Shown: in pieces, positions 1 through 9,611 of the stretch
Position numbering within the stretch: position 1 is the first letter of the stretch
Layout: the number at the start of each line of letters is the position of its first letter
From: Hydrogenophaga sp.
GTDB lineage: Bacteria > Pseudomonadota > Gammaproteobacteria > Burkholderiales > Burkholderiaceae_C
Reading direction: 5' to 3'
Assembly (NCBI RefSeq): GCF_030373245.1
Contig: NZ_JAUCZF010000005.1
Span: 335,826 to 399,825, forward strand
Length of the DNA: 64,000 nt
Program-made: the position numbers and the translations under genes
Notes under the pieces: model-generated
Told to the model about the DNA's origin: nothing
Seen by the model: only the letters and a program-made list of their open reading frames with translations
The model's database searches: none

Positions 1-2184
1 TACGCGAATCTCGCCGACGCCGCAGAGCGAATCATCAGCGAGATGGACCTGACAGCTGATGTGCGCGAGTACGTTGGCGTTCCGGTCACACACAGCTTTG
101 GTATGGCCCGAATACGCGTGATCAGCGCAGTCGGTGGCTGGTCTTACTTGCCTTCGCGCGGCTTTGACCCCCTTGAATTGTCCCGCATGCTCGGGGCTGG
201 TGAAGTCAACTCCCTTTCTGCTGTGCCCACGCTCCTGCGGATTCTGCTTCGGCGTCCCGAGGTGATTGGAGAGGCAGGCCAAAAGCTTCGCTGGATGGAG
301 ATCGGCTCCCAATACATGTCAGCTGCGGAGAAGCGCGGAATCCGTGAAATGTTTCCGAACGCGAGAATCGTGCAGCATTACGGCCTCACAGAAGCGTCGC
401 GCAGCACATTCCTCAGGATCTCAGACGCTCCGGACGAATTGCTCGAATCAGTGGGCTGCGCTGTCGGCAAGACAGAGGTGGGCATATCGCCAGACGGGCG
501 CATCCGAGTTCGAGGACCTCACGTTGCGAAGTGGCGCATTGAGGGGAATCATCAGCAGCCGCTATGTGAGCCCGATGGTTGGCTTCTGACCAGTGATCTG
601 GGCCATATGAACGGTAGCCACCTCTATTTTGACGGTAGAGCCGACGATCAGATCAACAGCGGCGGCGTGAAGATCAACCCAGACCTGCTTGAGGCGCAGA
701 TCAGCAAGCTTCTGAAGCGAAGCGAAAAGTTGGTCGTGACCAAGGTGCCCGACAAGCTTCGCGGGGAAGGCGTTCTGGTGGTGGCGGAATCGCAGGACCT
801 TGACTTGGCTCAGCTCAAGAAAGCTTCGGGCCAGGCCCTGAAAAAGCTGGGTCTCGACGTTGGTGATGCCTTGCACGCCAAGGTAATGCCGTCGATTCCA
901 CAGACTGCGACCGGCAAACCACTGCGTCGGATTCTGACAGAAGAGTTTGTTCGTGAGAACGAGGCTGTTGATAGAGGTCCCGAGGGTGGCCACTCGGTTG
1001 ATCCAATGGCTGGGGATGTGATGGGTTTCTTCCAGCATTTTTTCCCAGGCCAAAACATTGACGCAGATGCAAGCTTCGAGGCTCTCGGAGGTGACTCGCT
1101 TGGCTACATCCAGTTTTCAATGGGATTTGAGCAACGATTTGGTCCGTTGCCTAGCAGATGGGAGTCACTCACAGTCGCGCAATTGCAGAGCATGATCTCC
1201 CCCGCTTCTGGGAAACCATTCCTGAGACTGGAATCTGCAACGCTGACGCGCGCATTCTTCATGATTTGTATCGTGGCGCTGCATCTCGACACTTTTGTCT
1301 ATAGCAAAACCTGGGGTGCAGCATATTTCCTGTTCATGTTGGCGGGCTACAGCCTTATGCGATTCCAGTGGCCCGAAATCAGTCGTACTGGAAAGGTGAA
1401 AACGATCTTTGGTACTGTGTTGCGAATCGCCATTCCGACTGTACTGATGGTGGTGGCTATGCAGCTTTGGGCCCATGAAACTGAGCTAAAGCCACTGTTG
1501 CTGATCTCAAACTATTTTGATCCTCATCAATATCATGTTGTATATTTCTACTTCGCAGAAATATACATGCAACTGTTGCTGATAATTGCAGGACTGCTCT
1601 CCTTCCGGTCAATTCGGAACAGATTTCAAAAAAGCCCCCTCATCAGCGCAACCGTCCTGATCGTCCTTTCGATGGCACTAAGCTCCTTGGTTGAGTGGGT
1701 TTGGGACACCAACTATATCTACCATCGCACACCCATCTGGTATTTGTGGACAGTGGCTTGTGGAATGCTCATAGCCAGCGCGTCGTTGCGAAATTTGCCG
1801 ATTCGCTTGATGGTGATGGCAATCGTTGCGACTGTTGTGCTGCTCCACCATGGCTTTACAGCAGCTTCCTGTTATATATGGAGTGGTTGCGCCCTCTTGC
1901 TGTTCTGGCCGGAAATATCGGTTCCAGTCTCAGTGAAAAGAGTGGTCGGTGAGATTGCTGGGGCGTCGATGTTTATGTACCTCAGCCATTATCAGGTTCA
2001 GTCAGTCGTAACCCGACTATTTCACGAGCCGAGGCCTTGGACTGCACTATTCACCGCGGTGGCAGTAGGCATTGTGTTCGCTCGAACCTACAACTGGATC
2101 GAGGGCCAAGTGCTGGCATTCGGTCGCTACCATGGTTGGTGGGGTCGACAAAAATGGCGACAGGGATCTAATCCAGTGGTGTAG
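1..2184 (+). CDS. AMP-ligase / carrier protein / acyltransferase-3 fusion (5' partial)
   Basis: The frame is open from base 1, so the start lies outside the window; 727 codons are visible. The first ~315 residues are the C-terminal part of an adenylate-forming enzyme, with the A5-like motif QHYGLTEASR and an A10-like lysine motif TGKPLRR. A carrier domain follows with the 4'-phosphopantetheine site LGGDSL (about residue 363). From about residue 410 to the end there are many hydrophobic segments like the membrane acyltransferase 3 family. Known family logic: an acid is adenylated, loaded on the carrier and passed to a membrane O-acyltransferase. Inference: one polypeptide that activates an acyl or amino-acyl group and places it on a periplasmic or lipid-linked sugar. 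The substrate cannot be read because the N-terminus is missing. It converges on the flippase gene. Confidence 0.85.
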   Translation, partial: YANLADAAERIISEMDLTADVREYVGVPVTHSFGMARIRVISAVGGWSYLPSRGFDPLELSRMLGAGEVNSLSAVPTLLRILLRRPEVIGEAGQKLRWMEIGSQYMSAAEKRGIREMFPNARIVQHYGLTEASRSTFLRISDAPDELLESVGCAVGKTEVGISPDGRIRVRGPHVAKWRIEGNHQQPLCEPDGWLLTSDLGHMNGSHLYFDGRADDQINSGGVKINPDLLEAQISKLLKRSEKLVVTKVPDKLRGEGVLVVAESQDLDLAQLKKASGQALKKLGLDVGDALHAKVMPSIPQTATGKPLRRILTEEFVRENEAVDRGPEGGHSVDPMAGDVMGFFQHFFPGQNIDADASFEALGGDSLGYIQFSMGFEQRFGPLPSRWESLTVAQLQSMISPASGKPFLRLESATLTRAFFMICIVALHLDTFVYSKTWGAAYFLFMLAGYSLMRFQWPEISRTGKVKTIFGTVLRIAIPTVLMVVAMQLWAHETELKPLLLISNYFDPHQYHVVYFYFAEIYMQLLLIIAGLLSFRSIRNRFQKSPLISATVLIVLSMALSSLVEWVWDTNYIYHRTPIWYLWTVACGMLIASASLRNLPIRLMVMAIVATVVLLHHGFTAASCYIWSGCALLLFWPEISVPVSVKRVVGEIAGASMFMYLSHYQVQSVVTRLFHEPRPWTALFTAVAVGIVFARTYNWIEGQVLAFGRYHGWWGRQKWRQGSNPVV

Positions 2185-2185
2185 C

Positions 2186-2204
2186 AGGTTCCTTGAGGAA
2201 ACCT
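2186..2204. terminator. possible weak terminator hairpin
   Basis: Directly after the stop of the first gene, an imperfect hairpin AGGTT-CC/GG-AACCT with a TTGA loop and a bulge is followed by a short T run (TTT). It lies in the convergent gap before the flippase gene. It is short, so this is only a candidate. The remaining ~170 bases before 2376 show nothing else. Confidence 0.25.
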
Positions 2205-2375
2205 TTGGTGAGTGCTTGCGCCGATTTCTCGGGTCAAGCTGTCATCGTTTCACTGAGGCAGGAACCAGCATTCGTTCCGAATCTTGGGACGTGCTGAACT
2301 GTTTGGTTGATATTTGCAGGACGGACTCAAGACCCAATCACACCCAGTATACAGACGTTCAGGTGTTGACCTAAC

Positions 2376-3857
2376 TCACCTGGGTCTGATGAGCGGAATC
2401 ACAAAACGCAGAAATAAGGGCAAGAACAACCCCGTTGTAAAAAGTCCTAAAACGGCAAGCCGCCAAAACGGCTTGATTTCTGAAACAAAGGGTGCATGGG
2501 CTGCCATCCACCATCCGGTCAGAGAAACGATCAGGAAAAAGGTCAACATACCACCTTCTACCCGAGCATTTCTCAGACCAAGCGTTCGTCCGAGGTACTG
2601 ACAGCAAAAGATTCTGACGACTTCGCTAGCAGCGAAAAACATGGCAGCAGTCGCGATGTCGAGCTTGAAAAGAAACAGCGGGATCAGCATCAACGCGTAG
2701 CTCCCCACCTTGACGGCACTCGTGATCGCAACCCATTTGGAACGTCCGGACGCAATAAAGGCAGCGCCGTACATGGTCTCCAGGCAACTGAACCACGCGC
2801 CTATTGCAAGCATCGGCAACAGCACACCACCCATCGAATAGCGATCGTCATACGCAAGAGCGAAAAAGCTTGAAGCTCCGCTGACCAGCAAAGCACAGAG
2901 ATAACTTGATAGGACCAGCGCTGCCATATGGGTGCGCGCAAATGCAACTGGTAACGGCATCCCTTGCTGAAGCATGCGCGAATACCAAGCGAACAGCACA
3001 CTTCCCTGAACCTTGCCCACCAGCGCAGGAATAATCGCTGCGAGGCTGGCTGCGATGGCATAAACGCCGACTTCAGCGAGCGGGAACGTGCCCGCCAGCG
3101 CGAGGCGATCAATCTGAAGAGCCAGAAATGTAATCACCGTGCTGATGAATATCCATTTGCCGAAGGAGATGATGGCTCTGATTGCCTCAGCCTCCCATCG
3201 CAACTGTGAGCGAGGCCCGTTGAGCATCCAGTAGCTCAGGGATGCGGAAAGAGCAGTGGACAACACGGCTGCAATCGCCAGCGCATAGACTGACCTCAGA
3301 TACCAGGCCAAACCAACTATCACAAGTGCATTGAAAATGCCAGCGATAAAATCGATCTGTATCACCTCCTTGATGTTCAAGTGCCTCGCAGCTGTCATCA
3401 GCTTCGCAGACTTGAACCCATCAATCAAAGAAGTCAATGCCACGATAGGAATCAAGTACAGAAGTTCATACGCCTTAGGATCATTGGCACCATATATTTG
3501 AGCGAGCGGCCAAGCCAATATCAATGCAACAGAAAATAAACAAATTCCTCGTATTACCTGCAACGTCCAGGCGGTATTCAGAAAATCTGGCTCGTCCCCA
3601 CGGGGATGCTGAACAACATTGGTTTGGAGTCCAATGTCCGAGAACATGGCCAGCCCCATCATCACGGCAGAAACAATGGCCATCAAGGCAAATGCCTCTT
3701 CGAAAAGGAGCGCGGCCAACACCACATTGGCACCCAAACGCAGGACCTGCCCAAGCCCAAAAGCCAAAACAATCCAGGCCGTCCCAGACCTGGCCCGCCC
3801 TCCAAAGCTCTGAACCGCTGGGTCATCTGAAGCCTCTTTTTCAGGATCGGAAGTCAT
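2376..3857 (-). CDS. Wzx-type polysaccharide flippase
   Basis: This 493-residue protein has about a dozen hydrophobic segments spread over its whole length, the pattern of the polysaccharide-specific transporters of the MOP superfamily. It would flip the undecaprenyl-linked repeat unit across the inner membrane. I place the start at ATG 3857 because it forms an ATGA overlap with the stop of the Wzy-like gene (3854-3857), a clear sign of translational coupling. A 21-codon longer frame exists but would overlap that gene further. A soluble leader (about 30 residues, acidic then basic) precedes the first membrane segment. It is the last gene of the leftward export operon. Family assignment rests on topology and context; the substrate is unknown. 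Confidence 0.88.
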   Translation of the reverse strand: MTSDPEKEASDDPAVQSFGGRARSGTAWIVLAFGLGQVLRLGANVVLAALLFEEAFALMAIVSAVMMGLAMFSDIGLQTNVVQHPRGDEPDFLNTAWTLQVIRGICLFSVALILAWPLAQIYGANDPKAYELLYLIPIVALTSLIDGFKSAKLMTAARHLNIKEVIQIDFIAGIFNALVIVGLAWYLRSVYALAIAAVLSTALSASLSYWMLNGPRSQLRWEAEAIRAIISFGKWIFISTVITFLALQIDRLALAGTFPLAEVGVYAIAASLAAIIPALVGKVQGSVLFAWYSRMLQQGMPLPVAFARTHMAALVLSSYLCALLVSGASSFFALAYDDRYSMGGVLLPMLAIGAWFSCLETMYGAAFIASGRSKWVAITSAVKVGSYALMLIPLFLFKLDIATAAMFFAASEVVRIFCCQYLGRTLGLRNARVEGGMLTFFLIVSLTGWWMAAHAPFVSEIKPFWRLAVLGLFTTGLFLPLFLRFVIPLIRPR

Positions 3858-5362
3858 ACCCGTGCAGCCCATAAATCCGGGCGGCGTTGGGGTTGCATCC
3901 ACAAAGCGTACGCGCAACAAATACCCAACAGGGCGAAATAAGTTGTCGGAACAAGCAAAATACTGCTGAGCGTAAATATCATTAACATCACAGTGACAAC
4001 AGATGCAAACAACGCACGCCCTAGCAATAAGGCATCGGAATTTTCAGCTCGACGGGCCCAACGCATACCACGCATGAGAACCACCAAGGCTCCAACAAAC
4101 ATGCCGGTGTAGAGAAACAGTCCCACAATACCCGCCTGCAAAGCAACGCCGAGATAGCTGTTGACAATATCAATGATGCCTTCGCCTTGCCGCATCACCT
4201 GGAGTTCTGGTGCATCCCAGAAGTCGGTTGAGCCAAAAAGCAAATTTCGCTCGATGACCGGACGGGAAACAGTCAAAAGATCAGCTCGGTAATCAACGTT
4301 GCCTTGTTCCGCTGAGCCAACTAGCGGTAGCAGGTCGATGATTTTTTGTCCCGAAGGCGTCATGGACATTACCAAAAAGGCGCAGCTGGAAACAAGTACA
4401 GTCTGAGTCAGCCTCTTGAGTGGTCGAGGGCTGGTAAGAACGAACACTACGAACAAGATCCCTGCTCCCACCCAGGGTCCGCGCGACAGCGAGGCCAGTA
4501 TGCCTGTCGCCAGCACTACCCAACCGACCAATCGCCAGGCTTTTTTGTCTACCAGACTCTGAAGGTATAGGTATGCCCCGGTAGCGACGACAATCGTATA
4601 GCCCAGAACAATAGATTCGATCACTGTCACGCTTGGCCGAATAAAGCCACCTCTCAATTTGTAGATACCAAAAGGATTCAATCCCAATGCCGTGGCGGAA
4701 GCGTCGTAGAGTTTCCAGCTGCGCAGAACCTCGACAACCGCCATCACGGAAAGAAGCACCCCACCCAGCAGCAGGCCGACAAGCGCATGTCGGAATCCCT
4801 CAGCATCGCGAATGCTTCGACTGGCCACGTAATAGGGTAGAAAAAAATCGATCCACATCATCAGTGCCGATCGCGCATCGCTGGTGAAATTACCGAAACG
4901 AAAAGCAAGCAATGAGTTGAGAACCAGGTAGCCCACAACAAACCCATCCACTGGCGATCGAAAGAACCTGATGGTTTCAGGGCGTTTTGAGAGTTGCCAT
5001 GCGTAGGGCAGCAATAAGACCAGTGCGAGGAAGCGGTAGTGATTTATTTCGAAGAAATAATTGATGAGGCCAAATCCCGGTATTTGAGTGGACGAAGCAG
5101 GGGCAACGACCAACAGCAGCAAGTACAGCCCAAAGATTTGGGTTTCACGCCGGCTAACCCTGATGAGCACCACAGTCATGATGCCCACGTAGACCCAAAA
5201 ATTCGGTGACAAGAACCAAGTAAGGGTGGTGACGTACCAAAGTGCACGCCAGCGCGCAAATGTCTCTAGTGAGACGACTTTGGTGATCGCGGGGCGAGCC
5301 AGCAGCCAGACTACACTGCCTAACGCGAGCACCATCACAAGTGCACGTAAATGCTCAGGCAC
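3854..5362 (-). CDS. O-antigen polymerase/ligase-like membrane protein (Wzy type)
   Basis: This 502-residue polytopic inner-membrane protein has about ten to twelve hydrophobic segments and a large hydrophilic loop near residues 320-400 (around the YRADLLTVSRPVIERN segment), as in the Wzy_C/O-antigen ligase superfamily. A short conserved-looking block, SLSRGPWVGAG, precedes one of the late membrane segments. It probably polymerises repeat units in the periplasm. The start is GTG 5362; no in-frame ATG lies just upstream. It is separated from the kinase gene by 117 bases with no obvious gene, and it overlaps the flippase start by four bases. Ligase and polymerase members cannot be separated by sequence alone; its position beside flippase, Wzz and kinase genes favours polymerase. 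Confidence 0.82.
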   Translation of the reverse strand: MPEHLRALVMVLALGSVVWLLARPAITKVVSLETFARWRALWYVTTLTWFLSPNFWVYVGIMTVVLIRVSRRETQIFGLYLLLLVVAPASSTQIPGFGLINYFFEINHYRFLALVLLLPYAWQLSKRPETIRFFRSPVDGFVVGYLVLNSLLAFRFGNFTSDARSALMMWIDFFLPYYVASRSIRDAEGFRHALVGLLLGGVLLSVMAVVEVLRSWKLYDASATALGLNPFGIYKLRGGFIRPSVTVIESIVLGYTIVVATGAYLYLQSLVDKKAWRLVGWVVLATGILASLSRGPWVGAGILFVVFVLTSPRPLKRLTQTVLVSSCAFLVMSMTPSGQKIIDLLPLVGSAEQGNVDYRADLLTVSRPVIERNLLFGSTDFWDAPELQVMRQGEGIIDIVNSYLGVALQAGIVGLFLYTGMFVGALVVLMRGMRWARRAENSDALLLGRALFASVVTVMLMIFTLSSILLVPTTYFALLGICCAYALWMQPQRRPDLWAARV

Positions 5363-5479
5363 GGCTTTCAGGTTCCATTGAAGTCAGGCCGGCTAGGAGG
5401 CATGAAGAGGCGCATGCGGCTGACCTGGACTTGCGAACGCAGTCGCACCGCATGGCGCGAGGACATCGCAGCACGATGT

Positions 5480-6322
5480 TTAGTAATACTCGTGGCCACT
5501 GGGCGCATCGTCCTTGTTAAGGACCACGCCCAGAACATGGCTTCTGGAAAGCCTTGTCATAGATTCCTCGATCTCTTTCTGCGTAGACACGCCATTGCCT
5601 ACCACCATCAAGACGCAGTCGACACGTGGCAGTACGGCTAATACGTCGTCAGCTGCCAGTACGGGAGGCAGATCGATGATCACGATGCGGTCAGAATAGC
5701 GCTCACGAAACTCGCTCAAAAGCGCTGCGGTCCTGCTTGATCCAAGCAACTCAGCAGAGTTTGCAACAGATCTTTGGGTCGGCAGAACAACAAAGCGGGG
5801 AATGCCTGGGTTGACCAAAGCTTCATGAACGGGAGTGTCACCCGTCAAAACTTCGTTCAACGAAGGGGCACCACGCAAACCCAGCACGCTGGCCACCCTG
5901 GGCCGGCGCAAATCCAGATCGACCAGCAGGGAGGTTCGATCTGCCAGCTGTGCAATGCCAATCGCCAGGTTGATCGCCACAACGGTCTTGCCGGACGCCA
6001 TAGAAGGTGAAGTGATGGCCAAGACCCGCCATCCATTCTCGTCCATTTTTTGAAGAACCTGGGTTCTAAGCAGGTCGAAGGCCCATGATGCGGGGTGTAA
6101 TTTCTGGTGCGCAACAATGCGCTGGCTTTCAAGGTGCTCTTCGTCCAGATTTACCGTGAGCGTTTGAAGATATTGAACTTTAGGTGCTTCAACAGGGGTG
6201 GACGAATCATGTTCGAGCAATGGAGAGGGCCTGGAAGCCCCTGCACGAACTTGCCTCTCTGCGACGAGATGTCCCTCAGGACGGGTTCTGGCCTTCTCTA
6301 TGGCCTGCTTGATGCGTTCCAT
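5480..6322 (-). CDS. BY-kinase / polysaccharide co-polymerase ATPase (CpsD/Wzc C-domain type)
   Basis: This 280-residue cytoplasmic P-loop protein has a Walker A at residues 105-113 (SPSMASGKT, Lys112), a Walker A' at about 132-140 (LLVDLDLRR) and a Walker B at about 213-220 (IVIIDLPP). It ends in GHEYY, a minimal tyrosine tail. In bacterial tyrosine kinases this tail is autophosphorylated in trans and controls chain length through the membrane Wzz-type partner, encoded immediately upstream with a 9-base gap. The N-terminal ~90 residues are a linker starting MERIKQAIEKA, as in EPS-cluster kinases. Only two tyrosines lie in the tail, fewer than in Wzc of E. coli. It belongs to the leftward export operon. 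Confidence 0.9.
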   Translation of the reverse strand: MERIKQAIEKARTRPEGHLVAERQVRAGASRPSPLLEHDSSTPVEAPKVQYLQTLTVNLDEEHLESQRIVAHQKLHPASWAFDLLRTQVLQKMDENGWRVLAITSPSMASGKTVVAINLAIGIAQLADRTSLLVDLDLRRPRVASVLGLRGAPSLNEVLTGDTPVHEALVNPGIPRFVVLPTQRSVANSAELLGSSRTAALLSEFRERYSDRIVIIDLPPVLAADDVLAVLPRVDCVLMVVGNGVSTQKEIEESMTRLSRSHVLGVVLNKDDAPSGHEYY

Positions 6323-6331
6323 GGACGGCCC

Positions 6332-7936
6332 TTAGCCCTGGCGGGTGGTAACAGAATTCAAAACATCCTGAAGGGGTGCCACCCATAGGTGAATGGCTAG
6401 AAGCAACAGCAGTCCGCTCGCCAGTACCATCCAGATTGCGCGTCTGCGAAAGCCCTCACTGGCCTGGAGCTCGGCTTTGGTAGAAATGTACTGAATGACC
6501 GCCAGTGGCTTCTGATTGACCGCCGCCGACAAGGCATTGGCACCCCAGACTCGGGCAAACAGCATCTCTAACATCATGGCAAAAGCCAGCGCTGAAGCGA
6601 CCGCCGCGGCAAAACCGGCGGCGACGATCTTCTTGCGGCTAGGCTTGATCGGATACTCCGGCATCAACGGTGGCTCCAGCAAAGTAAACCGCTCGGCCTG
6701 CTCACCCCCCTCCAGGTTCTCGACAACCTGGGCTGACAACAGCTGGTTTCGCAATTCCTCATACTTGGTCTGAGCGGCCTCATAGTCGCGCTCAAGTGCA
6801 GCCAATTGCTTCTCCAGCTGGGGAGCCCTGACCGCTTGCACACGCATCTGCGAGATGCTGGCCCTCAAGCTCGCCTCCTGGCTGGTCAGCAGGCCCACCC
6901 TGGATCTGGCTGCTTCCACCTGGGCTTCCAGCCTAGAAGCGGCGAGATCAGCCTGATCTCTTACCGCTGCCCTCGCAGGCGTCTGCACCCGGGGCTCGTT
7001 GATGACTGCCTGTTCCAGGCTCTGAATCCGGCGGACCAGGGAACGAACGTCCGGATGGCTCTCCGAGTACACAGCGCGCAACCCCGCCAGTTCGGCACGA
7101 GCGCGTTCCAGCTCCTGTTCGGTCTGACTCGGGCCCAGCGAGGTGACAGAACCCGGCGCCATCACTCCTCTCTTCGCAGCGGCCAAGTCCACCTCAAGTG
7201 CGCTGAGTTCACTGGACGCCAAACGACGATCCCTTTCCACATTCCGCAGGTCAGCTTGCATGGCTTGGAGTCCTCCAAGCGCGATCCCTGTGTTTTCGGG
7301 CAATCCACCGGCCTGTTGTGATTTGAAGGTCGCTATCTTTCCCTCAAGCGACTCCAACTCTTTTCTGACGCGCTCGGCTTCGACGCTGAGGAACTCCGTT
7401 GTGCGGGAAGCCTGATCCACGCGATCCTGCCGGTTGCTGGCCAGGAAGAGGTCTGCCAGCTCGCGCGTCACGGCCAAAACCTTGTCCGGATCACCGTGTT
7501 GAAACCCCAGATTGAAAGAAAGAGAGGACGCTCTTGGCGCCCAGGGCTCTCCCTGTCCACCAATCACCGCCACCGAGATGCTGCTGCGCATGGCGTTGAC
7601 CACATCGGTATCGGAGAGTCCACCCCCTCCACCAACCCTTGGAAAGAGCTGATGCTCATCAGAAATGCGGATCAAGTTCTCCCGCGTCATCAACCTCTGG
7701 CGGATGAGGTTCACGCGGTCTTCGGGGCGACGCTGGATGGCTCCATCAGCCACAGCCACTTGAACCTGAGGGCCTTCCACCAGAATGGTCGCTGTGGATT
7801 CGTAGACCTTGGGCGAGATAAACGCGAACACGACAGACGCGGTCAAGACCGCGCCAAATATTAGGATCATCGCCAATGCGCGTCGGCGCAGTATGGACAA
7901 ATAGTCGTGGAAGCTGAGCTGGTAGTCACCGAACAT
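6332..7936 (-). CDS. Wzz/GumC-type chain-length determinant (polysaccharide co-polymerase)
   Basis: This 534-residue inner-membrane protein has a first transmembrane helix at about residues 18-40. A long periplasmic region follows, with heptad-rich coiled coil from about 175 to 400 (many Leu/Glu/Arg/Gln). A Pro-rich YPIKPSRKK segment precedes a second hydrophobic stretch near 435-465, and a last helix lies at about 497-515. This is the layout of the PCP-2a/GumC family, which sets EPS chain length and partners the kinase encoded next to it. The N-terminus (DYLSILRRR) matches the usual Wzz entry motif. The gap to the downstream kinase gene is 9 bases, and the upstream barrel gene ends 11 bases before its start. 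Confidence 0.92.
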   Translation of the reverse strand: MFGDYQLSFHDYLSILRRRALAMILIFGAVLTASVVFAFISPKVYESTATILVEGPQVQVAVADGAIQRRPEDRVNLIRQRLMTRENLIRISDEHQLFPRVGGGGGLSDTDVVNAMRSSISVAVIGGQGEPWAPRASSLSFNLGFQHGDPDKVLAVTRELADLFLASNRQDRVDQASRTTEFLSVEAERVRKELESLEGKIATFKSQQAGGLPENTGIALGGLQAMQADLRNVERDRRLASSELSALEVDLAAAKRGVMAPGSVTSLGPSQTEQELERARAELAGLRAVYSESHPDVRSLVRRIQSLEQAVINEPRVQTPARAAVRDQADLAASRLEAQVEAARSRVGLLTSQEASLRASISQMRVQAVRAPQLEKQLAALERDYEAAQTKYEELRNQLLSAQVVENLEGGEQAERFTLLEPPLMPEYPIKPSRKKIVAAGFAAAVASALAFAMMLEMLFARVWGANALSAAVNQKPLAVIQYISTKAELQASEGFRRRAIWMVLASGLLLLLAIHLWVAPLQDVLNSVTTRQG

Positions 7937-7947
7937 AGATCAAGCCT

Positions 7948-9048
7948 TCAGCGCCCAGGATAGGCGTAGATCAAGCCCGCCCGAACCGACCAACCTCTGG
8001 CAGAAGACCCGGAGGAGCCTCGGGACCAGCGGTCTTCAATGCCCAACGTCGATGACCAACGGGCGCCCAACACGTTGTCAAGGCTCAGCCCGGACACACG
8101 ACCCCGACCACCCGCAACTCCCTCAGATCGGCTGTTCGTCACGGTTGCGGACAGGGTGGCGCCCTCGGCGACCTGGTAGGCCAAACGCAGTCCCAGGGCT
8201 TCGGTCCTGATGTAACCAGACGCCGTACCGGTCGCGGCAACGTCCCTCGACCATTCGACTCCAGAGGACAGGCGGCTGCCAGCGTAGGTCAGCTGCAATC
8301 CGCTCAGGGTGCCCGTGGCCGTCTGCGAACCCTTGGTCCGCGCCTGTCCCGCAAAGGCCGCGAGCGACCATTCTGGCGACAAATCACCTCGTGTGCCCGC
8401 AAGCCAGCGGATTTGTGTCGACTCTTCGCCCGCACTCAAGGGAGTTAGTCGCCTGTAGGTTGGCTCAAGAAAGTACGCCATCCGGTCAGTGGCCTCCCAC
8501 GAGAGCTGGCTGGAAACAACCAACTCGCGATAGCCCTGAAGCAAAATCGAGTCGTAGCTCACGCGGGTGCTGGCAACATCCATGGTCAGCCGCGTGCGTT
8601 CCGTCAGCTCCTGGTTCCAGCGAGCCCCTGCCACAACCGAGCGTTCACGGCTGTCGACCGTGATTCGTCCAAGATCCAAAAGTTGGCTGTTGCGCGTGGC
8701 CGATTCCGCCAGATTGGTGCGCAATTCGACGCCCGCCGTTGGCCAGCCGTAGGCCCAGGTGTAACCGAGGCTGGGAAAGTTGCGGCTGGGGACGAGCGCG
8801 GTGTTGCTGGATCGCTCAAGCACCGCACCCAACGACAGCCTGGATCGGTAGCGATCACCCAGTGTTTCGAGAGTGTAGTCAGGTGCTATACGCAACACCG
8901 TGGTACCGCCCGGACTGACGCTGGCCAGTGACGGATTCTCGATGCGCTCAATGCCGGACGCCACGCTTACCGACGGCTGAGCATGCGCGCTCCCCAAAGT
9001 GAGGCATGCCGTGATACCCAAGCATTGCAGCGTGGAGGTGTTCTTCAT
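7948..9048 (-). CDS. outer-membrane beta-barrel protein of the EPS operon
   Basis: The protein has 366 residues from ATG 9048. An alternative TTG at 9054 overlaps the stop of the export gene as TTGA, so coupling is likely either way. A signal peptide (MKNTSTLQ...GSAHA) is followed by alternating hydrophobic/polar strands rich in Ser, Thr, Arg, Tyr and Trp, consistent with a beta-barrel; it ends in aromatic/basic AYPGR. Members of this loosely defined class sit beside wza/wzz genes in betaproteobacterial EPS clusters and are thought to act in export across the outer membrane. I see no enzymatic motif. The assignment rests on the signal peptide, strand pattern and operon position. Confidence 0.75.
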   Translation of the reverse strand: MKNTSTLQCLGITACLTLGSAHAQPSVSVASGIERIENPSLASVSPGGTTVLRIAPDYTLETLGDRYRSRLSLGAVLERSSNTALVPSRNFPSLGYTWAYGWPTAGVELRTNLAESATRNSQLLDLGRITVDSRERSVVAGARWNQELTERTRLTMDVASTRVSYDSILLQGYRELVVSSQLSWEATDRMAYFLEPTYRRLTPLSAGEESTQIRWLAGTRGDLSPEWSLAAFAGQARTKGSQTATGTLSGLQLTYAGSRLSSGVEWSRDVAATGTASGYIRTEALGLRLAYQVAEGATLSATVTNSRSEGVAGGRGRVSGLSLDNVLGARWSSTLGIEDRWSRGSSGSSARGWSVRAGLIYAYPGR

Positions 9049-9050
9049 TG

Positions 9051-9611
9051 TCAAGGCACCAGAATGGTGTCACCCGGCATAAGGACAGCATTCGTGTCCA
9101 GCGAATTGCCCCGAATGAGATCGTCGTAGCGGACCTGCAACACCGTTGAACCCGAACTGGTCTGACGCAAAATCCGGATGGCATTGCCGTCAGCAAAACG
9201 GTCCAGGCCACCGGCTTGACTGAGCACTTGCAAAACTGTGGTCGATGGGGACATGAGCGTGACCGGACCCGGTGTGGCCACCTTGCCCAGCACATACACC
9301 CGGCTGCCATCGATGCCGGTGACGGCAACGGTGACGACAGCTTCACGGATGTAAGCCTTGATCTTGTCCGCAATGCGCTCTTCGGCCTGTGGCGTGGTCA
9401 AGCCAGCCACCTCCACCCGACCTGCCAAGGGAAACGTGATACTGCCGTCGGGCAGGACACGCACCTCCATGCGCAAGGCGTCTTCTCGCCAGACGGAAAC
9501 CGTCAGAGCATCGCCGTGACGCAGCTTGTAAGGGGACGCCGTCTGGGCCGAGGCTGTGGTACCCAGCAAAACCAGCGACAAGAACAGAAAAAACTGTGCG
9601 GCGTATCTCAT
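9051..9611 (-). CDS. polysaccharide export protein (Wza family, short form)
   Basis: This 186-residue secreted protein has a cleavable signal peptide (MRYAAQFF...TTASA). The Poly_export domain follows (YKLRHGDALTVSVWRE, then LPDGSITFPLAG), and then an SLBB domain at about residues 105-165 (VYVLGKVATPGPV, TTVLQVLSQAGGL). It ends MPGDTILVP, the usual end of the family. It lacks the C-terminal amphipathic helix region of the long E. coli Wza (379 residues), so the outer-membrane pore may need the barrel protein encoded next. It is the first gene of the leftward operon; a purine-rich GGGGA lies just upstream of ATG 9611. No lipobox cysteine is visible at the signal peptide end. Confidence 0.92.
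   Translation of the reverse strand: MRYAAQFFLFLSLVLLGTTASAQTASPYKLRHGDALTVSVWREDALRMEVRVLPDGSITFPLAGRVEVAGLTTPQAEERIADKIKAYIREAVVTVAVTGIDGSRVYVLGKVATPGPVTLMSPSTTVLQVLSQAGGLDRFADGNAIRILRQTSSGSTVLQVRYDDLIRGNSLDTNAVLMPGDTILVP

Noticed and set aside
562..1120. Minus-strand frames of 82-163 codons inside the first gene
   Set aside because: They are antisense to the ligase and carrier motifs, with no family features.
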